Assembly: GCF_042242105.1 (NCBI RefSeq) | Contig: NC_092014.1 | Coordinates: 7,439,374-7,503,373, forward strand | Direction: 5' to 3' | Length of the DNA stretch: 64,000 bases | Source of the DNA: Pempheris klunzingeri | Taxonomy: Eukaryota; Chordata; Actinopteri; Acropomatiformes; Pempheridae | Shown: positions 1-9,700 of the stretch, piece by piece | Position numbering within the stretch: position 1 is the first letter of the stretch | How the letters are laid out: every line of letters begins with the position of its first letter | Translations under genes and position numbers: made by a program | The notes under the pieces: generated by a model | What the model was told of the DNA's origin: nothing | Databases searched by the model: none | Seen by the model: only the letters and a program-made list of their open reading frames with translations

Positions 1-450
1 ACTGAAACTCAGTCTCAAATTGTCGGAGCTAATTAGCAGCATCGTATAGTCAGTAGTGTTCAACATTGACATCATCACAGACACTAAGCATATACAGAAA
101 ATAGACAGCTACGCACGCAAAGAGGCTCCTGTGGAATAACACCAATTTGCCATTTGTCAGTTTAGTTAATGCCCCCCCTCTCAGAAAAAAAAGGAAGTTG
201 TGAAAACGATTGCTTCTTTGTAAGGACAAACCCAGAACACATGGAGCAGTTCATTGCATCTTGCTCTTTGTAATTAATAAACCTGATACACTGTCGGCTA
301 CTGGAGGAATCTTATAAGGTGAAAGTTTTTACAGATTCCTGTCTTTTGCATGATATCAGAGAGAAAGTCTGCATGTTGATGGGGAAGAAGAGTGAATATC
401 ATTTTACATCAAACTGAGGTGAAAGCCTCTCTCTCTAAACTATGTTTGTT
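1..450 (-). other. fhdc1 3' flank / 3' UTR, no other gene seen
   Basis: This lies downstream of the fhdc1 stop. AAATAAA spans the last codon and the stop codon itself (minus strand, about 456-450), so a hexamer exists but is unusually placed. I see no other clear poly(A) signal on the minus strand here. The real transcript end may lie outside the window. Confidence 0.4.
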
Positions 451-2667
451 TTATTTCCAGCTCGGTTTTGCACCTCTGCTGGGCGTCACTGAGTCTCTCG
501 ACTGGCTGGACTTATCAGAAAAGCTATTAGTTTTACGGATTTCTTCACGGGTCGCAGGGGGTGGGGGTGGGGGAGTCTCACTACGGTATGCGCTGCGACT
601 GACCGCTTTCACACTGTGCACCCGTCGCAGGTTGGTCCCTTGCAGCCGCTCCTCGCTAGTTTGAACTGTGGGTGACAACCTGCTCTGCCTCGCCGTGGTT
701 TGTCGACCTAGGAGCGTCGGGCTGCGAGACGGGGTGGAGGGAACGGATGGGGTTGCCAGCTCCTTCTTGGTCCTGGAAGATGAAGAGACAGTGTTGCGGG
801 CAAAGCTTGGGACGCCGGAGGTGTTTTTTGCGCTCAGTGTGTGAGAGCTGCTGTTCTCAGAGGAAGCTCCGGCCTGGGCCTGGGCCTGGGCCTGGGCCTG
901 AGCTTGGGCCTGAGCTTGGGCCTGCGCCAGCGCTCTCATGGTGGAGCGGCACATCTTCTCCTCGGGTGCAGGCTTGGGGATGTTCCTCAGGGGTTTGGCG
1001 CTCGGCTTGTGGATGGGAGCCTTTTTCGGGGTTGAATCACGTGCCCATCGCGAAATGCCACCTGTGAGGGTGCTTCCCCTCTGAGCTTTTGAGTCGTCAG
1101 GAGGCAGACTGGAGTGTCGAAGAGCTCTTGTTGTCTTCTCGCTCCTCCCTCTCGCTGGGGTGCTCTGGTCACGAAGAGGCCGGCGTGACTCTCCACTGTC
1201 ATGCGCCAAAGGTCTCTCCCCTCTCTTGCTGCTGCTTGTCCTCGTAAGCTTGCTGATGGGCACAACTTTCCGCATGCCCTGGCTCTCGCTGCTCGTCAGT
1301 GTTCGCACACCGCGACCTCCGTTGCACTTTGTCGCTTTGTTAGCTTTGCTCTTTGCCGGCGTTGGTTTTCTGCCGCTTCTCTGCGCATCTTTCTCCGCAC
1401 CTTGTTTCCCCTCAGCGGTGTCACAGCTCTCTGTGTCCCACTCTTCTGTGGTAGCAGACGGAGTCATGGATGCCGCGTCCACAGATTTTGGCACAGAAAG
1501 CTCACTGGTTGAAACAGACTGGTCGTTGGGAGACATGGACTCTAAATTAGAGGACAGAGAGCTTGGATCTTGCTGGCTCTCCTGATCTTTGCTACAGTCA
1601 GATGTTTTGAAATGAAGTCCCTCTTTCGTTAGAGACGAGCTTTCAACTTCAGAGTAATCCAAGGTGACAGAGCAGTCTGTTTCTGTGCAGTCTAGTATAT
1701 AAAACACTGGTTTCTTATTGGATACAGAGGTATCTAGTGGGAGGGGTGTATCACAGGTTGTTGATGAAACTGTACTGTTGTCATCTTCTTCTTTCTCTCT
1801 CTCAGGAGAGAGTCCAGTCTGTGTCTGTGTGGGAGGGTCTATTTGACCTTCCCAGGCTGCCTTGGGATGTGCTCCTCTTTCCAAAACTTTATCATGTACA
1901 AGGTTGTCCAGAGTTATGGGAGGTGACCTCTCCTTTTCCAAATCAGTCACCACGACATCCCCATAATTGACAAAGTGTGTATGATTACTATTATTGTTTG
2001 GACTCGGTAGGTCAAAAGCTTGAGGTCCTCGAACTAGGGTGTGCTTCTCCACACTAACATTCATATGGCCGGTAATTGTTGAGTTAGGAAGATGGATGGG
2101 CTTCTGAAAGACACAAAAGGAACGAGGCAGAGCGCTGCCCTCTGAAACAGATGAGTAATTGTTGTTGTTGTGTGGGTCGTTATCATTTAGCCCAGAGGAG
2201 GAAAATCTGGCCAGTGGGCTGATAGGCTCAGTTTCTGCACGTGGAGACGTCACCTGCCGGTCGCAGCCCAGCTCGCGGTTGTCGTCCTGTCCTAAAATCC
2301 AGGGGGTCGTCCTCCGTGTGGTGCGGCCCGACCGAGGTAGGCTGTTAAACTTGGAATAGTCAGTTGGGTTCCCGGTGCCTCCAAATAGCTCCAGGTATCC
2401 TTGAAGTTCTCGGTCTGCTGTGGAGGTCATGGTGTGACGGTGGCGACGGGCGCTGGCAGAGCGTCCCAGCGGGCTGTGTGGACTCTGAGACCGCTGCTGA
2501 AAGAAGTCCAGCAGGCCCTCCTTGGTCAGCATCTCCACGTCGCTCTCGCTGCTGCTCCGACCAAATCCACCGCTCTGATCTGCACCGGACCAAGCAAAGC
2601 GCTTTTCCTCCAACTCCCTCAGACGACGCTGTCTGGCTGCTTCCTTCAACTCTCGGTCCGTGTTGTC
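451..2667 (-). CDS. fhdc1: fhdc1 coding exon 11, the whole C-terminal tail
   Basis: A 2,217 bp terminal exon starting [20 protein letters not shown] after acceptor TTTTTCTTAG and ending GAKPSWK then TAA at 453-451. It holds [47 protein letters not shown] and [14 protein letters not shown], all recognisable in mammalian FHDC1. The tail is rich in S, T, P, K and R and probably disordered; in the family it binds microtubules. An Ala-Gln dipeptide run lies near the C-terminal third. Confidence 0.95.
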   Translation of the reverse strand, partial: DNTDRELKEAARQRRLRELEEKRFAWSGADQSGGFGRSSSESDVEMLTKEGLLDFFQQRSQSPHSPLGRSASARRHRHTMTSTADRELQGYLELFGGTGNPTDYSKFNSLPRSGRTTRRTTPWILGQDDNRELGCDRQVTSPRAETEPISPLARFSSSGLNDNDPHNNNNYSSVSEGSALPRSFCVFQKPIHLPNSTITGHMNVSVEKHTLVRGPQAFDLPSPNNNSNHTHFVNYGDVVVTDLEKERSPPITLDNLVHDKVLERGAHPKAAWEGQIDPPTQTQTGLSPEREKEEDDNSTVSSTTCDTPLPLDTSVSNKKPVFYILDCTETDCSVTLDYSEVESSSLTKEGLHFKTSDCSKDQESQQDPSSLSSNLESMSPNDQSVSTSELSVPKSVDAASMTPSATTEEWDTESCDTAEGKQGAEKDAQRSGRKPTPAKSKANKATKCNGGRGVRTLTSSESQGMRKVVPISKLTRTSSSKRGERPLAHDSGESRRPLRDQSTPARGRSEKTTRALRHSSLPPDDSKAQRGSTLTGGISRWARDSTPKKAPIHKPSAKPLRNIPKPAPEEKMCRSTMRALAQAQAQAQAQAQAQAQAQAGASSENSSSHTLSAKNTSGVPSFARNTVSSSSRTKKELATPSVPSTPSRSPTLLGRQTTARQSRLSPTVQTSEERLQGTNLRRVHSVKAVSRSAYRSETPPPPPPATREEIRKTNSFSDKSSQSRDSVTPSRGAKPSWK

Positions 2668-5600
2668 CTAAGAAAAAGAGGAAGGACCACAAATGGTCAA
2701 CTCAGACAAGAGTTACTTCAATATGGGTCTTACTTTTGAACACATTATTATCACTGTATTCACCAAGATAGTGTGCACAACTATCCAGTGTTGGTGAAGT
2801 TGTACATGTCGTGTAATGGCGACATCTGAAAACGACATTACTACAGCGAAGTCTGACTGGGCAAGAAACCCGAGTTAGGATTATATATGTGGAATTGAAA
2901 ATTCAAGAAAGCACACATATGGTGTTGGTAAATGTTGGCAAAAATCCCTGATTGCTTGATTGAAAACTACGGGCGTACATCAGGTCTATTAATAAACCTG
3001 AATTATCCTTCCACTGACCTTGACAGCTTTCTTGAACTTGAGGCAGAAATCTTGAAAGATGCGGAAGCACTCGTCCAGCTTAAAAGTGTCTTTGTCTTCA
3101 CAAAAGAAATCGATGAGAGCATTCCCCTCTTTGCGCAGATCCAGCCTGCGTCTCTTAAGGTCCTGGAGCGTCCTCGCTGAGCTCTGAGACAGGATATAAG
3201 CCATTTATTTATTTATTTACAAAGCGGTGTGCACTTTTATGGATGTCATTATCTATAGCACTTGAGTCAGCAGTGCCAGAAATGTACAGTGGCCTGGTCC
3301 CAACCTTCTGTATGTGTGTCTGTGTGTATAATGTATTACATAACTGCTGCAGCTTCACCTGCAGAAAAGGCTCCAGCTGCTGCAGCAGCTCTTGGTCGCC
3401 CTGAACCTTCTCCTCCAGGGATTTAATCCGAACATACAAGGAGGAAAACTCCACCTCGATGTTTTCCACTGAGATTCTACATGAAAACATGACAGCAGAA
3501 AGATCCACATCAGAAAAATGGGTGTGACTTTTGTTTTGTGACTACAGACATAATAATGACATTGCTGACTCCAAACTGTCCTCAGAGTTACTGCCTTGCG
3601 TGACAGTATTTGACAGTGTTTTGCTGAATGCACTGTCAGACTGTCATCCGTTAAAGGTGAAGATGGGACCGCTGTGAGAAAATGTGTTCACATATCCTGA
3701 GGGAAGGAGGGAGGGAGGGAGGGAGGCGTAATCTTGGCTCTCTGGTGCAGGAGCTGCACTGTCTCCACACAGAGATGACCTTGTGAAGCTGACAGAGCCT
3801 GACAGCCACAAGCATCACACTGCGCCCTGAAAAAAGTACTGTGCTTAGTGAGATGTCAGCTTGTGTAATGAAGCGGGGTGTGGTTGTCAATTCAGCAATA
3901 AATAAAAACATCAAAACCTCAGCTTTAATCAAATGGTTGTTCGCACACAAAAATTCATTCAAATATTTAAGACGGTGTTAAAGAAACTGTGAGGAAAAGT
4001 TTACCTGGCTGCACTCTGGACATCCTGAAGTTTCTCTGGAAACTTGAGCAGCTTCTCGTCTTTTTTCTTCGCCTCCTGTGTGGAGAGACAGGTCACACAA
4101 TTTAGCTTCATTTGTTGCACGATAAAGTGGCATCAGTGCAGAGTGAAGCACTACTCTTTGTTTGGTTATGTAAGTGTCTGGACAGCCTCTCCTAGCTCTT
4201 CTCCGTTTCCTGTGACCATCTGCTATCCACCTGCCCTCCTGTAATCTTAGTATCTGGACACCGTTTACTCGAGCACCACTGCTGTGAAAGATTTATATAA
4301 AACTAACTGGCTAACAAAAGACTGCTTCTTATTGCATGCTGGACTGAAATACTGTTTGTGCTCCACTTTGTTTAGATTTTTATTTCTCACCTCTGCAGTT
4401 TTGTGTGATTTGACTGTAGTAATCAGGTCAGTCCACAGACTTTCTGATATAAAATATTAATAGGATGAAATTGGCGTCTAGTTTTCCTGGCGGTACAATG
4501 TCTCCAAAAGAGTCTCTATACACTTCATTACTTCAATCCAGTGTATCTCACACATTCAGTACATTAGCATCTTCACAAGTATCAAATATACACATTAATG
4601 CCTTCAAAACACAAGAGAACTTGACTTATTATGATTATCATTATTATTAGGAAAGAGTAATTTTATGCTGACATGTCAGAAACGTTTCCGCGTTTATCTC
4701 ACTGTCTGTATCATGTTGTATAACTGAAGTCTTCACTAACCATAGCGACAAAGTGCAGCAGATTCATCCCTGGCTTGTTGGCCTTGGTGTCAGCCAATGA
4801 GAGGAGGGATGACAGCTTGAACCCCACCGCGTTGCCTGCGTAGCCGCCCTGAGAACCACACATGAACAAATCGAATAGCACAAGGATGACGCTGGTGATG
4901 TTCTGGATGTTTCACATTGACAACAAATCCCATGAAAGGACCAAAACCAACAATGAACTGATCCTTCTGACAAGTATAGCTTATGTAGCCTGATAAAGCT
5001 TTTTTCATAAACACAAAAACATTGATTTGCTTTTTTGTCAGGGTTAGATAAGTATTCTACATTGATATAATTCTTTTGTTTGTACATAAGTATGAAGAAC
5101 AGAGGCTACCAAGGGCTAACAGCTGGCCTCCTAAGAGCAGATTTTTGGCAGATTTTCCACCTTTGTGCTCCGTTTCCAGGTTAGGGAAATAATCATATCT
5201 GTGACAGTAGTGAGTGGACTCGGGGCAGAGAGAGAGTCCAAAAGTCACATTGTTAGTTTTTGTCTTTTTATGTTTTCTTCATATGAAATAATGCCACCCT
5301 AACCCTTCATCAGACAGACAGGGGAGTGCTGTTGATGCAGTAAGTGAACGTAACTGTTGGACTTACAGCATTCATGATGTTTCCGGCCTGCAGCACCAGA
5401 TGCAGAATGGCATGAAGCTCCTCGCAGCTCATCAGCTCTATAGGACGAGATCAATATAAACTCAGTTAGAGAATCCAGAGCCTATCATAGCAGCCCATCA
5501 CACAATACTTCACCTTCGTTTAGCACCATCACACAGAACAGCTATTGGCAGTAACACCGCCTGCTCCAAATTGATAGGAAGTTAACTGAAATGTGGTCAA

Positions 5601-6740
5601 AATGCAACAAAAAATAAGGGTAAATGTTCAACGCAGTTGAAAGTTTTAATTAAACGGTGTCATAAATGTTGAACCTAATTTGTCCCATCCAGTGTTTAGC
5701 CGATAGCTCTGCAATGCAGTGAAAAGGTCATGGTGCTGTGGACGAGGGTTTAAGAAAAATCCAATAAAGCACAGAGAGGCAAGATGGTGTGACTCAGCTA
5801 AAATGACACAGGCTCAAGTGAAGGTGGCAAAAAAACACTGCTTAATATTTTCACTTCTTGGTCAGTTCATACACACCCAGAACACATTTGGGGATATGGA
5901 TACAGGAATGTGTGCTCTGTGCATGAATACACACTTGTGTGTTAATTTACCGTCAATTCTAACTTTTTAAGCATCTAGGGATGGCAATGCTTGGTCAGTC
6001 GTACTAAAATACAACTGCCATGAACTTTGGTACAGATATTCATGTCCCCCTATGTTAGAGCTAAGGCGAATCCCTAGCACTTCATCTAGCGCCATCATCG
6101 AGTCAATAGGTCACCCATTCATCCATCCATGTCTTTGGACTGTGGGAGGAAGCCAGAGTACCCAGAGAAAACCCACACATGCACGGGGAGAACATGTACA
6201 CTCCACACAGAAAGGTTCAACATGCAAACTGCATTTTAGGATACTAACATACTAAATTAAAATGGTAATTATTGTAAACATTATATCTGCTAAACATCTG
6301 CCTGTTAGCATTTTTGCTGTGACCATGTTAGCGTGAAAAAGTGCTGCCTCGTAGAGCAGCTAGCATGGCTGTAGTCTTATTAGTTTGTTTATGGAACCAT
6401 TAAACTACCAATAACAACTGCAAAATGTTTTGTTGCTGCTATTCTGCAGCAGCTCAGCACAGCTGAAAAAGGTGGTGTTATAAAGTAGAGGTAATATCCA
6501 GCAACTATCTCCTGAAATTAAACACAAATGGTGTCAATTTTTGCAAACTTTTATAGTTTTGTAATTTTAAACTATGTGTTATTTACATATAAAAAGCCAA
6601 CATTGCAGTTCTGGAAGCAGTACAAAGATGGCACAGCATTGACTTTCCATTCTGTTCCCACATCACCGTATCTCAGGTGACACATTCCTACTTTTCGTTC
6701 AGCACCGCTGACAGCTCAGATATCTGGGTCATCTGTCTGA

Positions 6741-6786
<46 letters not shown>

Positions 6787-9700
6787 AGGCAGCAGATCCT
6801 GTGTGTTATTACCTTTAGTGGCGACCCGAACAACATCGATCTCACGGCTCATCACAGCGCAGGAAGGGACGAACTCTTCGCGGAGGACTATAGCCTCGAT
6901 CCGAACCTCGAACCTGTGGGAGACGAAGCAGAGGGGGTTGGGGTTGGGGGGGGGTTTAAGTCTGTGATTGTGTAGGTTGTGGTGAGATGGGAAAAACAGT
7001 TGACAGACTTCTTTTAAAGGACTGGTTCAAGTTCTGCAGAGAAGCTTAAAAAGATTATTTTCACTCTCGAATGTTCAGGATGATGAAACGGGAGGGATAG
7101 TTAGTGAAACGTGACTTTACATGTCTTTATCTGGCTGAGAGGCAGTGAGAGCTGATGGATGTTAAGTAAGATTACTTCATTTAATACTCTGTTTTATCAC
7201 TGTATTACTTCTCCATCATACCCAATGTAGTGACTGCATCATCTCCATTTCACTTATACTACTTTATTAACAATACTACTAGTACACAGTGTTGTTGCAG
7301 AAAATAAAATCATAAAGTTGTGAGCAGAACTAGCTGTAAATAATAGCTGACACTTAGTATAGGATCATGTACAGAAAGGCTAATACACACAAATACACAC
7401 ATTCACATAACACACGTGAATGACGAGAAGCAGTATAAATGTGTTTTTAAGTGCATATAAAATCGCAAAATGTAAATTTATCCTCACAAATTAGGAACAG
7501 AGCAAATCCCTTTCTTCTTTCACTGACAAACAAGTGACTTCGCATATCCCTTTGACTGAAACTACACTGCGTACACACCATTGAAATCTACTCACCGAGG
7601 CACCTGGATCAAGAGGTACATAAAGGAATCGACCAGTGTCAGCTTGTCTGGGTCTCCTTTAAATGCCTGAAGTTTCTTGATCTGTTGGGAAAACAGAGAA
7701 AGAGGAAGCTCAGTCGGCTCCATTGTTCCACATTCACCGTCTTTTATCATCAGTTTTGGTCTTTAAATCAAGGACTTTGTATTATTTGCTGAAAGCTACA
7801 TTCATAAACACAGACCTCCTCTGCGTCAGGCAGGAGCTTAAGCAGGTCTTTGAGCAGCTCTGCTCCATAAATCTTTCCCTCTCCACGTCGTATGTCTTCA
7901 ACAATGGAGCGGTTGGACCTGGAAGGCAGTGAGACACTTGATTTCAGTTAAGTTGGATGATAAATAGCACAGGTGCTCTCTTTTAGTGCTCCCTCCCCTG
8001 TGTTTACAAAGGCACTAAATCCTACTGTTACTCAGAATAAGACATCCCTGTCTGGCTTCACTTCATTAACGAGCAAAATAAACCAAAAATACTGACAACA
8101 TGGATAGAAGTCAAATGAAAAGCATCCTCTCCAGCTGAGCTCCAAATCACAAATTCAGCAGTGTGCTTGTCTACTGTCCCCTCTACCACACATGGCATCC
8201 CCAATTCAACATGTACTTCTAATGACACTCACCCATGATGAACCCAAATCCGTAGAGCTGCAGCACAAATCCTAATTACTTTACTGTACAGATGACTATT
8301 AGAAATCCTTCATGGACAATATTCAGTAAGCTGACAGCTTAGAGTATGTTGTGACCCATCACAGTAGCTCTGTATCACCTTTTAGAGGCTTATTATATTC
8401 ACTGCCTGTATCAGATGCATGTTTATTCAATGCTTAAGGCCAAAGTTTGATGTTGTATAGGATTGAATTATATGTCTGAGCCCTGTAACAGTGAAACAGT
8501 ATTTTTGGACACTATAGAGTTACAACCTGGTACAGCACGAAAACTGTTTTTTTGAATGCTGCATGATGAGTTTATGCAGTTTGAAATTCTATTGTGAAAA
8601 TAGAAGCATTTGTAAACCCACGTAGGAGAGGACAGGAGATAATATATGGGACAGCAGATGAACACATGTCAGAGTTTAGAGCAATGCACAAGAATAAATA
8701 CTGTGATGAAGTCACTGCTAACACTCAGCCAGGAGTGCAGTATGGCTGACAGTCAAATGTCATTAAAATATAGTGGGGAGCCATGCAAATCCACCGACGT
8801 GAAAACAAAAACCTCACACACATTTTTGTACTCTGCTCCAGACGACTTCTGCAACACAATGCTGAGTCCCACCGAACACACCTTGAGATTTCCTGAACAA
8901 AGTATTTATAAACAATGGGGAGCTAAGAAAGCCTATTAGAGTAACTGGCACAGATTTTGACCCTTGTCTACCTCAGTTAGAAAGGTTTTAATGGATTCTT
9001 CCTCAGTTGGGCACTAAACCACAAACTGAAACTGGGTCTTAGGGACAGCAGAGCGAACAGCTAAAAGGCAAGACCATCAAATGTGGGACATGAAGTAGGA
9101 TAACAAAAATCTCTGACAGTTTTCTTATTCTTTTTCTCCAGACACCAGCAGTGTAAGCAGCTTAAGAGGGAAACAGAACAGTGGCACATCCTAAAGGAAT
9201 GATAATGTCTACTCAGTTTATTAATGACATTTCGGTGTTAGACTTTAATCAGAGTGTGCTGGATTTTTTGCTCTTTTATAGTCAGAGTTTAGGATCCACC
9301 TGTTTGTAAAACTTAAGGAGTGCAAGAGCAGCCCGGCAACTGTACCTTGACTACATTTCTTTTGTCTGTGTGATGCATCTACTGTGTCCTATGGTCATCG
9401 ACTGACAAGCAGGAAATGACTGGAAGCTGTTAAAAGCATCCTTTACAAAGCACTCACACCAAATGAGGGGATAACAAGTCTTACTAGACTCCAGACACTT
9501 CTGAGAAGGAGGATTAAAGATGCTCTGGAGGCTAACTAAGACATTTTATGTTGTTTTTTTTCCTTTCATTTGGAGCCTCCAGTGCATACTCCACCGGCTG
9601 GAAGCAGCTTTTCTGGTTTTCAGGTAGTGAAGCAGATGGAAGACTTACTTCTTGAACTGCTTCAGGAAAATTCCCACATTCATCCCCCTCTTGGAGTCAA

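Noticed and set aside
672..1585. Plus-strand ORFs of 131, 64, 141 and 103 residues opposite the fhdc1 tail
   Set aside because: They are antisense shadows of the long GC-rich fhdc1 terminal exon; no domain, no splice context.
8646..8939. 97-residue plus-strand ORF in fhdc1 intron 2
   Set aside because: No recognisable domain, no splice signals in context, AT-rich intron composition.
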